Positions 31,892 through 43,912 of a stretch of DNA of 64,000 nucleotides are shown here, piece by piece. The notes beneath the pieces were generated by a model. It ran no database searches and was not told the DNA's origin. It worked only from the letters and a program-made list of their open reading frames with translations. Within the stretch, counting starts at the first letter, position 1; every line of letters starts with the position of its first letter. A program made the position numbers and the translations under genes. The stretch is taken from positions 162,804,813 to 162,868,812 of the forward strand of contig JAUPFV010000002.1 of the NCBI GenBank assembly GCA_036936605.1, read 5' to 3'. The DNA is from Limnanthes douglasii subsp. nivea. Taxonomy: Eukaryota > Streptophyta > Magnoliopsida > Brassicales > Limnanthaceae.

Positions 31892-32046
31892 GATGCGCTC
31901 TTTTTTCCTCTCTGATGGTGCAAGGAGGTTTTTTATTGAGGCATCAAGAACAACTCTTTGAACTTTTCAATATAAGTTATGCTTTCGCCAATGTGTGTTT
32001 GTGCAAGTTTTATCCTTATAGCTAGTGAATGGGTCAATGACCATGC
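31892..32046 (+). other. Tat 3' flank cut by the CRM-like element
   Basis: Noncoding sequence after the integrase stop. It is interrupted at 32,046 by the CRM 5' LTR. The last five bases are CATGC. Confidence 0.6.
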
Positions 32047-32918
32047 TGATGTGATCCTAGATGACACAAGGAGCTTAGAACATGGAAATGTGCAAGAACC
32101 AGATGAACAACTTGAAAAAGAAGATGAGCTTGAAGTTGAAGATATTCTTATTTTACCGGCTGGTCCAACAACTCGATCAAGAGCAAAACAATTTAACGAA
32201 GCTGTTGGAGGATTGCTTAATCAACTAGAGAATCCACGTGATCAAAACAGAAAGTATGGTGGAAAAGCTTGTCAAGCCACTTTGGTCTTAATTCAAGCTA
32301 ATTGATTTCAACAAATGAGAAAGTGTATCGATTGTACTCTTTTTCCCTTGTTCAAGTTTTGTCCCAATGGGTTTTCTTGACAAAGTTTTTAATGAGGCAA
32401 TTGTTTCACTTCACCATTTCCCATTTGTTGAAATAAAAGCCCAAGGCTCATCTACACCAAAAGCCACGTCCTTGGAGGAGGGAAGGGTTTGATTTCCAGC
32501 TTATATCATTAATACTTTGTATTTTCAATATTAAAGCATTTTGTTTCCAAGAAAAGCCTTAATTGTTTTAGAGGCATGCATTATGTTTGCAAGAACAGCC
32601 TTAATTGTGTTCAAGGCTAGTTCTTTCTCCTATAAAAACTATGTACTCAGAATTCTAATGGTTAGACTATTTTTTATTCTGAAAAAAACTTCTTAAGTTT
32701 TACTCTTCTCTTGTTGGTGTGTAATATCCACAAGAAAACCTGTTCTTCATTTGGTGCGTCATATCCAAAGGAAGATCAGTTGGAATATCAAAGGCATTTC
32801 CACAACCTTTGTGTGACCTATCGATCCACATCCTTTGATCCTTGAATCCTTTTGGGTTCCTGGTTGCAAAGTTATCCCTATCCTGTTTCAGAGTGCCGAT
32901 TCTAGGAGGAGTTTATCA
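32047..32918 (+). repeat. CRM-like 5' LTR
   Basis: TGATGTGATC at the start and GAGTTTATCA at the end give TGAT/ATCA inverted ends. The U3 contains the open tail frame to 32,305. TATA-like TATAAAA at 32,631-32,637. Confidence 0.95.
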
Positions 32919-32920
32919 AG

Positions 32921-32932
32921 TGGTATCAGAGA
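32921..32932 (+). other. Primer-binding site, initiator Met tRNA
   Basis: TGGTATCAGAGA, two bases after the LTR, differs at the last base from the complement of the initiator tRNA-Met 3' end (TGGTATCAGAGC). Confidence 0.92.
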
Positions 32933-33249
32933 AACATTCTGAAAGTTGGGTATTCTCTTTCTCACTAATTTTTCTTCATCTATTTTATATTATCAATTTG
33001 TTTGTGAAGATTTGAGTGTTAGTGTGATGATTTCATTTTGAATCACGAAATTCTGATCTGTTTCACCCTAGTTATAGTTGTTTGAGATTTAAAATTGTAG
33101 AAAATCGCTTTTAGGTGCTGTTGTGAAGCTTATCTCTTAATATTCTTAGGAAAACAGATTTGGATATGTTTTATGGTTTTAAATAAATTGAAGAAATTTC
33201 CAAGGACTTGTTGGTGGTGATTTGTTTTTGTTTTGTTTTGTAGAAAAGG

Positions 33250-34192
33250 ATGTCTAATTCAAATGATGCAGAAAACAATAATTTCAATAACAACAAATTG
33301 AAGCTATGACAAAGTTGATAGACACCAAGATAGATGCCTTTCACGAAGAGCTTCAATCAAACACTGACCACGAGCGGAACCGTTTACGACAATCCAATCC
33401 AAGAAGAAACCATGAACTACCTGAACAATTCAGAAATGAAGCCGCTGATGAATATTATGAACGCATGAGCAATTCGTCTCGAACAGCCATAGAAGGCACC
33501 ATAGACGTACAAGAGAGGGCAACGAACGTATGCGTGACAATCTTGGAGGTCTCAAGATTAAGAATCCACCATTCCATGGAAAAAACGATTCAAATGCCTA
33601 TTTGGAATGGGAAAAGAAGATTGAACTCGTTTTCAACGTTCAACACTACACGGAGACCAATCGAGTAAGAATTGCTGCTACTGAATTTTATGATTATGCT
33701 CTTAGTTGGTGGGATCAAATAGTTACCTCAAGAAGGCGTAATGGGGAACATCCTATAGAATCATGGGCAGAAATGACAGCCATTATGCGGAAGAGGTTTG
33801 TTCCTAGTCATTACCACCGTGAGCTGCATCTAAAGCTGAGGAGATTAACACAAGGAAGCCGATCTGTTGAAGAGTATTATCAAGAAATGGAGACCTTAAT
33901 GTTGCGAGCTGATATTTCAGAAGATAGAGAGGCAACAATGTCAAGGTTTCTTGGGGGTTTAAATAGAGAAATTCAAGACATATTGGAAACTCAGTATTAT
34001 GTTGAACTAGAAGAGATGCTACACAAAGCTTTGCTATTTGAACAACAAGTTAAAAGAAAGAACTCCTCAAGATCAAGTTACGGTTCAGGGGCAGTAACAA
34101 TTAAGCCAAGTTATTCAAAAGATGAGAAGACCAATTATCAGAAAGGAAGCTATGTAGATGTGAACCAAAAATCTGGAACACTGGTCTATTGA
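33250..34192 (+). pseudogene. CRM-like gag
   Basis: ATG at 33,250 starts 'MSNSNDAENNNFNNNKLKL' and is soon shifted. The frame changes again near 33,530. The retrotransposon gag domain is clear in 33,530-34,192: 'GLKIKNPPFHGKNDSNAYLE', 'FYDYALSWWDQIVTSRRRNG', 'WAEMTAIMRKRFVPSHYHRE', 'RRLTQGSRSVEEYYQEMETL'. It would form the capsid. The stop at 34,190-34,192 precedes the zinc knuckle. Two frameshifts plus the stop make it inactive. Confidence 0.92.
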
Positions 34193-35050
34193 TAACAAGG
34201 GCAAACCTAAAGAGGTTGCAATCAGAACTCGTGATGTTAAGTGTTTCAAGTGCAAAGGGATGGGACATTATGCTAATGAGTGTTCTAATAAGAAGATTAT
34301 GACAATTCTAGATAATGGAGAAATAATTTCAGAGGAAGAAGAAATTGTCTCTGATTCTTCCGAAGAACACTTAGAACGACCTGCTAAAGGAGATTTATTG
34401 GTAGCCAGAAGGTCTTTAAGCGTTCAAACAAAAGAAGAAGAACAAGAGCAAAGGGAGAATCTGTTTCACACTAGGTGTCTTGTTCAAGGGAAAGTTTGTA
34501 GCCTTATTATCGATGGAGGCAGTTGAACCAATGTGGCAAGTGAATCTGTGGTAAAGAAGCTTGGTTTAAAAACGAAAAAGCATCCAACACCTTACAAGCT
34601 TCAATGGCTTAACGACAATGGAGAAATGTAAGTTAGCCACCAAGTAGAAGTTCCCTTAGCCATTGGTAAGTACGAAGATGAAGTTTTATGTGATGTTCTA
34701 CCAATGGAGGCTAGTCACATACTGTTAGGAAGGCCATGACAATCTGATCGAAAGGTTATCCATGATGGATTCACTAATCGCCATACATTTGAGTTTCAAG
34801 GAAGGAAAACCACTATAGTTCCTATGACTCCACGAGAAGTTTACCAAGATCAAAAGCATATGCAGAACAAGGAAAGTCGGGTAACTAAACATTCGAATTT
34901 CTATGCAAAATCAAGCGAGGTTAAGAAAGCATTATTCTCTAAGCAACCTATGTTACTTTTTGTGTTTAAGGAAACTCTTATGAGTTTAACTAACTTGACA
35001 CCGGTGTTGCCGAGTGAGATGACTTCTCCTCTTGCAGGAATTTGAAGATG
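34193..35050 (+). pseudogene. CRM-like zinc knuckle and protease
   Basis: A perfect CCHC knuckle CFKCKGMGHYANEC at 34,242-34,283, an acidic linker, then retropepsin. The catalytic triad reads D-G-G in 'CSLIIDGGS', followed at once by TGA where a Cys codon is usual. 'VPMEASHILLGRP'-type sequence near 34,700-34,735 ends in TGA where Trp is expected. The C-terminal part runs to the RT leader near 35,045. Confidence 0.9.
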
Positions 35051-35611
35051 TATTCCCTGAAGACAATCCAAAGGGGCTTCCACCAATTAGAGGCATCGAA
35101 CACCAAATAGATTTTGTACCTGGAGCCTCCCTTCCTAACAGACCTGCTTATTGAACTAATCCAGTGGAGACAAAAAGAATTGCAAAGGCAAATAAGTGAA
35201 CTGATGGAAAACGGACATATCCGTGAAAGCATGAGTCCTTGTGCAGTACCAGTTCTACTTGTGCCCAAGAAAGATGGAAGCTGGAGAATGTGTGTTGATT
35301 GCAGAGCCATCAACAATATAACAGTAAAGTATCGCCATCCTATACCTAGATTAGATGATATGTTAGATGAATTGTATGCTTCTAGCATTTTTTCTAAGAT
35401 TGATCTTAAAAGTGGTTATCACCAAATTAGGATGAAAGAAGGGAATGAGTGGAAAACTGGATTTAAAACTAAGCATGGACTATATGAATGGTTAGTAATG
35501 CCATTTGGGCTGACTAATGCACCTAGTACATTCATGCGGTTAATGAATCATGTTCTAAGGGCTTATATAGGAGTTTTTGTTGTAGTATATTTCGATGACA
35601 TCTTAATTTAA
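35036..35611 (+). pseudogene. CRM-like reverse transcriptase, main part
   Basis: Leader '[20 protein letters not shown]' is followed by a TGA at about 35,151 and a frameshift near 35,175. '[20 protein letters not shown]', '[20 protein letters not shown]', '[20 protein letters not shown]', '[20 protein letters not shown]' are all RT blocks in order. The catalytic YFDD is intact at about 35,588-35,599. TAA at 35,609-35,611 stops the frame right after 'DDILI'. Confidence 0.95.
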
Positions 35612-36360
35612 GCAAGTGCTTAGAAGAACATGTTCACCATCTGAAATTGATTTTAAGTGTACTTAAGAAGGAAAATCTCTATGCTAATCTTAAAAAATGC
35701 ACTTTTTGTACCGATAATCTTGTCTTTTTAGGTTTTGTTATAAGTGCAGATGGTATTAAGGTGGATGAGGAAAAGGTTAAGGCAATCCGCGAATGGCCAA
35801 GTCCAAAAACAGTTGGAGAAGCGAGAAGCTTCCACGGCCTTGCAGGATTTTATAGGCGTTTTGTCAAAGATTTCAGCACCTTAGCTGCACCACTCACTGA
35901 AATAATAAAGAAGGACGTTGGTTTCAAGTGGGAACAAGCTCAAGAAGAAGCATTTCAATCCTTAAAAGAGAAGCTTACTCATGCTCTTGTCTTGACATTA
36001 CCTAATTTTCTTAAAACTTTTGAGATTAAATGTGATGCTTCTGGAATTGGGATTGGAGCTGTTTTGATGAAGGATAAAAAGCCCATAGCTTATTTCAGTG
36101 AAAAGCTGGGAGGGATTACTTGTGGCAGCCCGTATGCCTTAGTTCGAGCTTTGCAAACATGGCAGCATTACTTGTGGCCAAAGGAGTTTGTCATACACAC
36201 TGACCATGAATCTCTCAAACACCTAAAAGGTCAGCAAAAACTTAACAAAATACATGCAAGGTGGATAGAATTTATTGAGACATTTCCATATGTCATCAAA
36301 TACAAACAAGGTAAAGAAAATATTGTTGCTGATGCATTGTCCCGAAGGTATGCCTTAATC
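35612..36360 (+). pseudogene. CRM-like RT thumb and RNase H
   Basis: Open from 35,647: '[20 protein letters not shown]', '[20 protein letters not shown]' (RT end and connection), then RNase H with '[16 protein letters not shown]' (catalytic Asp), '[10 protein letters not shown]' and '[13 protein letters not shown]'. A piece around the catalytic Glu motif is missing: '[20 protein letters not shown]' lacks the usual 'Y.TYDKEL' residues. Confidence 0.93.
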
Positions 36361-37630
36361 ACTACTCTTGAAGCTAAGATTTTAGGATTTGATCATCTTA
36401 AGAGTTTATATAAAAATGATTCTGATTTTGGAAAGATGTATCAAGCATGTGAAAAGTTTGCTTCAGGGCGGTTCTATAGGCATGAAGGATTCTTATTCTT
36501 TGATAAACGTTTATGTGTGCCTAATTGTTCCATGAGAAATTTACTTGTTAGAGAAGCCCTTGGAGGAGGCTTAATGGGACATTTTGGAATAGCTAAAACT
36601 CTCAAGGTAATGCTGGATCACTTCCATTGGCCACATATGAGGAGGGATGTTGAAAGAATCTGTGACAGATGTGCTACTTGCAAACAAGCCAGATCTAAGG
36701 TTCAATCCCACGGTTTGTATACTCCTTTACCTATTCCTACGCATCCTTGGAATGATATATCTATGGACTTTGTAGTTGGATTGCCTATGACTAGAACTGG
36801 TAAGGATTCCATTTTGTGGTTGTTGATCGATTCTCTAAAATGGCACACTTTGTTGCTTGTCACAAAACTGATGATGCGTTGCACATTGCTAATCTGTTCT
36901 TTAAAGAGATAGTTCATTTGCATGGCATGCCTAGGACGATAGTTTCAGATAGGGACACTAAGTTTCTAAGTTACTTTTGGAAAACTTTGTGGTCTAAGTT
37001 AGGGACTAAGCTTTTATTTTCTACTACCTGTCACCCACAAACTGATGGACAAACATAAGTAGTAACTAGGACTTTGTCCACTCTTCTACGTGCATTAATT
37101 AAAGAGAACTTAAAAACTTGGGAAGAATGTTTGTCGCATGTTGAATTTGCATACAATCATTCTATGCATTCTGCTTCTAAGTACTCTCCTTTTCAAATTG
37201 TTTATGGATTTAACCCAATATCTCCTTTGGATCTAATTCCTTTGCCTTTGAGTGAAAGAACTGGCATAGATGGGAAAATGAAAGCTGAACTTGTAAAACA
37301 GATCCATGATGATGCAAGGAAAAACATAGAAAAGAAAACTGAGCAATATGTCAAACAAGCAAACAAGGGAAGACGTGAGAAAGTTTTTGAGGTTGGAGAT
37401 CAAGTATGGGTGCACTTAAGAAAGGAAAGATTTCCAGAAGAGAGGAAGTCAAAATTGATGCCTAGAATTGATGGACCATTTGAAGTAACAAAAAAGATCA
37501 ACAATAATGCGTATCAACTTGACCTACGAGGTAAGTATAAAGTGAGTCCTACCTTTAATGTTTCTGATTTGGTTCCTTTTATCGCAGATGAAATGGATTT
37601 GAGGTCAAATCCTTTTCAAGTGGGAGAGGG
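36361..37630 (+). pseudogene. CRM-like integrase
   Basis: Zinc-binding HHCC domain: '[20 protein letters not shown]', '[10 protein letters not shown]'. The core holds catalytic Asp 1 in '[10 protein letters not shown]' and Asp 2 in '[10 protein letters not shown]', after a frameshift near 36,815. The catalytic Glu codon itself is TAA (37,056-37,058), in 'QTDGQT-stop-VVTRT'. The C-terminal part '[20 protein letters not shown]' and '[20 protein letters not shown]' ends 'FNVSDLVPF'. The frame runs into the 3' LTR and stops at 37,643. Confidence 0.94.
37618..37630 (+). other. Polypurine tract
   Basis: AAGTGGGAGAGGG directly before the 3' LTR, the plus-strand primer site. It also encodes the end of the integrase frame. 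Confidence 0.9.
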
Positions 37631-38500
37631 TGATGTGATCTAGATGACACAAGGAGCTTAGAACATGGAAATGTGCAAGAAATAGATGAACAACTTGAAA
37701 AAGAAGATGAGCTTGAAGTTGAAGATATTCCTATTTTACCGGCTGGTCCAACAAATCGATCAAGAGCAAAACAATTTAACAAAGCTGTTGGAGGATTGCT
37801 TAATCAACTAGAGAATCCACGTGATCAAAACAGCAAGTATGGTGGAAAAGCTTGTCAAACCACTTTGGTCTTGATTCAAGCTAATTGATTTCAATAAATG
37901 AGAAAGTGTCTCGATTGTACTCTTTCTCCCTTGTTCAAGTTTTGTCCCAATGGGTTTTCTTGACAAGGTTTTTAATGAGGAAATTGTTTCACTTCACCAT
38001 TGCCCATTTGTTAAAATAAAAGCCCAAGGCCCATCTACTGCAAAAGCCACGTCTTTGGAGGAGGGAAGGGTCTGATTTCCAGCTTATATCATTAATACTT
38101 TGTATTTTCAATATTAAAGCATTTTTTTTCCAAGAAAAGCCTTGATTGTTTTAGGGGCATGCATTATGTTTCCAAGAACAGCCTTAATTGTGTTCAAGGC
38201 TAGTTCTTTCTCCTATAAAAACTATGTACTCAGAATTCTAATGGTTAGACTATCTTTGATTCTGAAAAAACTTCTTAAGTTTTACACTTCTCTTGTTGGT
38301 GTGTAATATCTACAAGAAAACCTGTTCTTCATTTGGTGCGTCATATCCAAAGGAAGATCAGTTGGAATATCAAAGGCCTTTCCACAACCTTTGTGTGACC
38401 TATCGATCCACATCCTTTGATCCTTGAATCCTTTTGGGTTCATGGTTGCAAAGTTATCCCTATCCCATTTCAGAGTGCCGATTCTAGGAGGAGTTTATCA
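37631..38500 (+). repeat. CRM-like 3' LTR encoding the polyprotein tail
   Basis: Same ends as the 5' LTR. One base is missing near the start (TGATGTGATCTAG against TGATGTGATCCTAG). This turns the read-through frame into a stop at once. The remaining tail frame ('TNRSRAKQFNKAVGGLLNQL') is open again from 37,673 to 37,888. Confidence 0.95.
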
Positions 38501-39430
38501 ATGGGATAATTCAACTTAGGTTTATTCCAAGTCGACAGCCTTAGTGAAATTATCAACCACCAACCCGATCCTTATCATGATCATGATAGCGTACCAAGAA
38601 GTACTGTTTCACCAATATCAAATAAAATCATAACAAACCTAACATTTGCTTCATCTTCCACCATTAGCACTTGCTCAATCTAGAGTAAATAATCTCAAGC
38701 TCTGAGTGGGTGAAGGGAGAATCTGAGTGCCCTGGTACTATGGAGAACTTTGTTTAAGGGTCGAGATGATCATAGAAATAAATGGTTAATGCATGAAAAG
38801 TATATAGATTTGACTGAAAGCATTACACTAATAACTAACCCTTCTGGAAAAAGGCAGGTCATAAGCTTTAAAACACAATTTCAAGAGAGGACGTTTGCCC
38901 ATTTTTATCGAGCTTCATATCCTCCAATAATATTTGATGATGATAACCTTTAAGGCGTAACTGGTCCTTAGGATGATGTTATTTTGATTCTCTTTGATGT
39001 TTAGTGGGAGTGAATTTGGAGATTCTTAATCGATATCAAAAGTTTGACAAATATCCTTTTTAAAACAACATATGATAGGATGAAGAATCCTCCAATTATT
39101 CGACCTTTGGAAAAGACTATGGTGAGATTCATTAGGGCAAGTGATTTGCTCACATGAGAGTTTAAAGTCGAGGTTATTTCTAGATAAAGAAAATTTAAGC
39201 AAGTAGTTTGCATTGTTTTTATGATTGTGAACAATCCTACTTATTATAATGAGATCTTTGGTAGGTCGTGGCTGAATAAAATGCATGTAATAGTCTCGAA
39301 AATATGGCAGTGTCTTGGGTACGCGTTGGGATATAAAGTTGGAGTCGTCCGTAGTAATAAAAATATAGCTAAAGAGTGTTATTCAACCTTATTGGCGCTA
39401 AAAGAAGCAATTATCGGGTCATCAAGTTGA
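38501..39430 (+). pseudogene. Tat relic in copy B: gag end and protease
   Basis: Same motifs as 780-1,470. 38,750-38,953 stays open ('ITLITNPSGKRQVISFKTQF'), one codon better preserved than in A. 'PTYYNEIFGRSWLNKMHVIV' appears at 39,236. Confidence 0.7.
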
Positions 39431-39571
39431 GATCAAAGTTATCGATGATCCAAGAAAAGCCCCTAGTTTGGTTATTCCCAAGAAGGACATCGAACCTTAT
39501 CTTTTTCATAATAGAAAAATAGTGAATATTGGTACTTAACTCATTAGGGAACTCATGAGTAAATTTATTTC

Positions 39572-40270
39572 ATGTTTGCAGTTACTTTGGATGATATTTC
39601 TTGGTTAACAAGAGACGTGACCAAAGTCTCGGCTGATATCATGTGTCATAAAGTATCAGTCAACCCCAAAGCCATGCCCAATATAGAAGATGAGAGAGGT
39701 TTCAGTCAAAAACTCTATAACGATTGTCCCAGAGTGGATCAGTTATCCAGTATATGCCATATTGTAGAGTCTCAATATCTTTTGTGGACACCGAACCGGG
39801 TTCTGGTAAGAAATAAGAATGATAAATGGAGGATGTGTATCAATGTCACATACCTAAACATATTATTCTCTAAGGACCCGTTCTCAGGTTCGACCAATTA
39901 GTGAATAGTACTTCAGGAAACAATTTTTTTTTATCATTTATGGATGTTTAATCCAACCATAATCAAATAAAAATGTACCCATCAGAGCGAGAAAGCACAA
40001 CCTTCATAACTGCTAGAGGTTTACATTGTTATATAATCATGTCTTTTGGTTTGGGAATAGCGGGGGAGATTTATTAAAAGTTGGTTAATAAGTTAGTTTC
40101 TAGTCATATTGGTATAAACGTTGAAATTTATATGGATCATATATCTGTCAATATCTGCAAAATCTTTAAACACATTATCGATCTGATTGAGATTTTTTAG
40201 AACTAGAGGGAAATCAACCTCAAACTTAATCCGGAGAGGTGCACTTTTGGGGTATGGTCCAAAATATTTG
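39572..40270 (+). pseudogene. Tat relic in copy B: reverse transcriptase
   Basis: Duplicate of 1,604-2,300 with the same stops and motif order. The YVDD region reads 'IYMDHIS'. Confidence 0.82.
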
Positions 40271-41334
40271 TCGTCTGTCTATTGAGTGAACAATAGAAAG
40301 CTTATCCAACGCAGCTAAAAGTATGGCTACAATGCAACCACCATGATCTATTAATAAGGTACATATTTTGTTTGGAATGCTGAAAGCGCTTAACATGTCT
40401 ATCTTATAAGATATATGATCTTTTTTCTTCCAAGTCTTAATTAGCTAGTATCTTACATTAGATTAGAGAGTGTAAGATGATATTGCATAAGATAAAAGAG
40501 CATCTCGCTTCTCCATATATTTTGGCTAAAGTTATCCCTTAAGATGAATTATTCGTTTATTTGGTTGTTCAAGACTATGTTGTAAGGGTCATTTTTATAA
40601 GAGAGGAAGATAATAGTCGAAAGCTTGTATATTATGGATGAAAGAGCTTGCTAGCAGCTAGACAATATATACCTACAACGTAAGAAGTTGGCATTCTCAG
40701 TATTGTTACCATGAGAAAAATGAGGCCTTACGAACACTAAATTATGGTTTGAACTTCCTTTACACTCCAAAACATTACAATTTAGATATTCCTAAAGAGG
40801 TTAACTCAAAGGTCACTACCATTAGAATATTTCGATATAAAATATGAACCAAGTACAAATATGAAAACTCAGGCTTTAGCCGATTTCTTGATTGAATTTG
40901 ACGTTCAAAGCTTCAAACTGTCACTTGAAATCTTGGTTCCAGAGTGATTTGTTCGATCTAACAAGGCTTTTTCATATTTAAGGATGCATGGTAGGTGTAT
41001 AGTTAGTAGCCCCTTCTAGGAAAGCAAGGCCATCCATATTGTTTTTAGACATCTAACAATTAGACTGAGTACGAGGAAACTTTTACAGGGATTTGATTGG
41101 CTTATATTTGTAGAGTTAAAATGGTAAAATTAATGAGTTAATCGTAAGTCATGATAAACTATGTCCTCAAACAATACAACTTCTTGTTAATCAGAGTAAT
41201 ATTATTATATGAGCAGTGTTTAAGACATCATATTTTGTGATGATATAGTCTCAGTGAGTCTCTTATTATTTTAGAAGAGCTTTACAGTGGGAAGGCTCGA
41301 CCCATTGTTGATTTAAACCACTAATGCATAGTGT
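40271..41334 (+). pseudogene. Tat relic in copy B: connection and both RNase H regions
   Basis: 'IKEHLASPYILAKVIP' and 'VYLVVQDYVV' lead into the part missing from copy A: 'VIFIREEDN', 'KLVYYG', and later 'EYFDIKYEPSTNMKTQALAD' followed by 'FLIEF', which closes the RNase H. The remainder to 41,203 probably corresponds to the archaeal-type RNase H but is too decayed to be sure. It shows that A lost this piece by deletion. Confidence 0.75.
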
Positions 41335-41760
41335 TTTTCTTGCATATTTTTATTGGCCAAGTATCATAGCCGACGCCAAAGAGTCGGTGAAAAAATACGA
41401 CACCTAACAATGGTTCACCAATACAATTTATTTCACAATCGTACTGCTCGAGTCGCTATCTGAAGCTCTACCCTTTTATAGGTGAAGCATCGACCTAGTT
41501 AGACTCTTACCTGATGCTCTATGAAGACGTTAATACATGATTTTGTTGTTGATTACTTTTCAACATGGATGGATCCCGAACTAATTTCGAAGATAAAGGT
41601 TAAAGATGTGATAAATGATGAGGGATTAACATAGTCAAATAAATTATATAGATATATACGACCTAATTATTAGGAAGAAAAATCTAGAGAGGCTTTAAAA
41701 AGACAAAATTAGAAAGATAAGCATTTTTTCCAAAAACCGAGATAGGTCCTGGTTGTTTTC
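41335..41760 (+). pseudogene. Tat relic in copy B: integrase start
   Basis: 'YHSRRQRVGE'/'YWPSIIADAKESVKKYDT' and 'DFVVDYFSTWMDPELISKIK' as in copy A (2,770-3,015). Same stops. Confidence 0.7.
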
Positions 41761-42225
41761 GGTGAAGTTCTATATATATATTTAGTAGTCTCAAGTGTTA
41801 CAAGTGTAAATGACTAATATACCCTCATGTGTCTCATATGTATGATTAAATATATAAATATTTCTTTTTCTCTATTACTATCCCACTATTAATCCTCATT
41901 AGAGATTCCTTCTAGTCCTTAAGTGTGAAATCAAATGAAACTTAAATGCTAACGAACTTTAAGTATAGGCGGATAATCTAGTCTTCAAATCCTTTATTCC
42001 TTATGTCCCACGCTCCAGTTATGCTTTACTTCATTCTTAGTCAAATTATTGATCTGCATACTTTTTATTTTCATGGATACTAAACTATGTAAAATTTTAT
42101 TCATGTAGATAATACATATTTTACTTTAGCTTATCTTAGATAACACATTTCGATTGTATTTTATTTTGTTTGTTTATATTTCTTGTCAGTGTTATGTATA
42201 TTTAGTTACTGATATTCATACGCTC

Positions 42226-42857
42226 TAGGCATGGGCATTTTAACCGAAACCGAAAGAACCGAACCGAACTGAACCGAAAGAACCGAATCGAAGTAGATTT
42301 GGTTCTTTCATAATACCCGAATGGTTCCAGTTTTCAATTACCCACGGTTCTTGGAACCGAACCGTACCGAACCGAAGAACCGTGGGTACCCGTGAGGAAC
42401 CGAACCTATGTATTAACCCTTAATTTTGAATTGTTTTAACATACTTCATTCAAAGTGGCGACATATTTACAAACTATTATGCGTATAAACAAAATAACAA
42501 AATACAAACCTTTATATAATTTAATAAACTTGATATCATCTCTTCATTTTTTTATATTACTAATATTATTCTTTAATATATTAATTGTGAGTATTTCTTA
42601 TATTTAGTATTTTTTTTTCTTACAATTTAACATAGATTTATTGTTTTAAAGTGTAAAAAGAGTTTTATATACGTTGATATTGCAAAGCATTTAAAGTATT
42701 CAAAACTACCCGATTGGAACCGAGTTAAGTACCCATACCGAACCGAATTAAGCCGAACTGAACCCAACCGAAATTTATTCAGTTCCTAAATGGGTACTAG
42801 TTTTGAAGAACCGAGAACCGAACCGAACCGAACCGAAGAACCGAATGCCCATGCCTA
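42226..42857. mobile_element. AACCG-rich TIR element, copy B
   Basis: Ends TAGGCATGGGCATT and AATGCCCATGCCTA are a perfect 14-bp inverted repeat. Subterminal AACCG arrays lie at 42,243-42,395 and 42,715-42,845. It is shorter than copy A by an internal deletion of about 85 bp after 'TGAATTGTTTTAA'. Confidence 0.68.
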
Positions 42858-43912
42858 TTGTATGCTACAGGTTCTGGTTCGGGTTGGTTTCCTGTCATCC
42901 AAAACTGACCTACAAAACCCGAAAAAGACATGTAAACCTAAAATTGATCTGCAAAATCTAAAAAGACCTGCAAATCTGAAACTGACCGGTAAAATCCATA
43001 AAAACCTGCAAATCCGAAACTGACCTGTAAAACCCATAAAGACCTGCAAACTAAAAACTAACCCATAAAATAAAAAAAGACTTGCAAAATTCTATTCCAT
43101 TTATTTAGTCCCACATTCTATTATTCTAGAGATAATATTATAGATAATATTGATATTATCTTAATTTATATAATTTGAATTTGTATAGATTTATAAATGA
43201 ACCTATATATAAATATGTAATTTAGAAATAAAAATATAAATTGTAAATCAAAATAATTAAAATTAATTTTTATTTTTTGTTAATATATGTAGGTTTTAGA
43301 TTAATTTATATAATTTAAAATTGACTTGTAAATAAAATCCATAAAAATATTTTATCTCAAAATTGTTTTGTAAATAAAATCTATATGGTATAAACACAAA
43401 ACTGATATCTAAAATTTTATTAATAAAATAATAATATTTTAAATAAAAAAATATAAAACAAAAAAATATATTATAATTCTTAGATAGTTTAACAATAGCT
43501 CTACCCATTCATCGACTTTTTATATAAGTCGATACCGTATATTTCTCTCTTTCATCATATATGCAGTCTTTACCGATTTCTCTCTTTCGATAAGTGTTGT
43601 GTGTTTTGATTGAATCTTGAAATTCCATGTGTATATTAAAGTTTATCAATCAATGCACGCTTTTAGGTGTATTGATTCTGAATCGAACAACGCACTAACG
43701 ATATTTATATAATTGCTGCATGTTTGTTTTGATTCATAAATTGAGGATTTTTTAACTTTTGAGAAGGTGAAATTTCCAATTTGTTTGAACATATATCGAA
43801 GTAGTGTTGAATTAAATAACATTTGTTTTGTAATTATGATGACGTAATTGAGGTTGGAGCTTTTGAAACAGATCATCTCGGCAACAAAAAAGTAAGAAAA
43901 ACTTGTACAAGT
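42858..43912. repeat. 38-bp repeats and AT-rich flank, copy B
   Basis: The array at 42,895-43,090 is followed by AT-rich sequence and the leader-like stretch before the hAT remnant. It is equivalent to 4,385-5,405. The minus-strand frames here are compositional. Confidence 0.55.

Larger units (their letters stand above)
32047..38500 (+). mobile_element. CRM-like Ty3/gypsy chromovirus, complete structure, inactive
   Basis: 5' LTR 872 bp, PBS, gag-pol, polypurine tract, 3' LTR 870 bp; 6.45 kb in total. About 35 differences between the two LTRs by eye (about 4 percent) suggest an old insertion. The flanks do not match: CATGC on the left, ATGGG on the right, so no target duplication. RT and integrase sequence style, the Met-tRNA PBS, lack of a chromodomain, and a polyprotein tail running into the 3' LTR all point to the CRM clade. 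This is from memory of the family, not from a tree. Confidence 0.88.
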
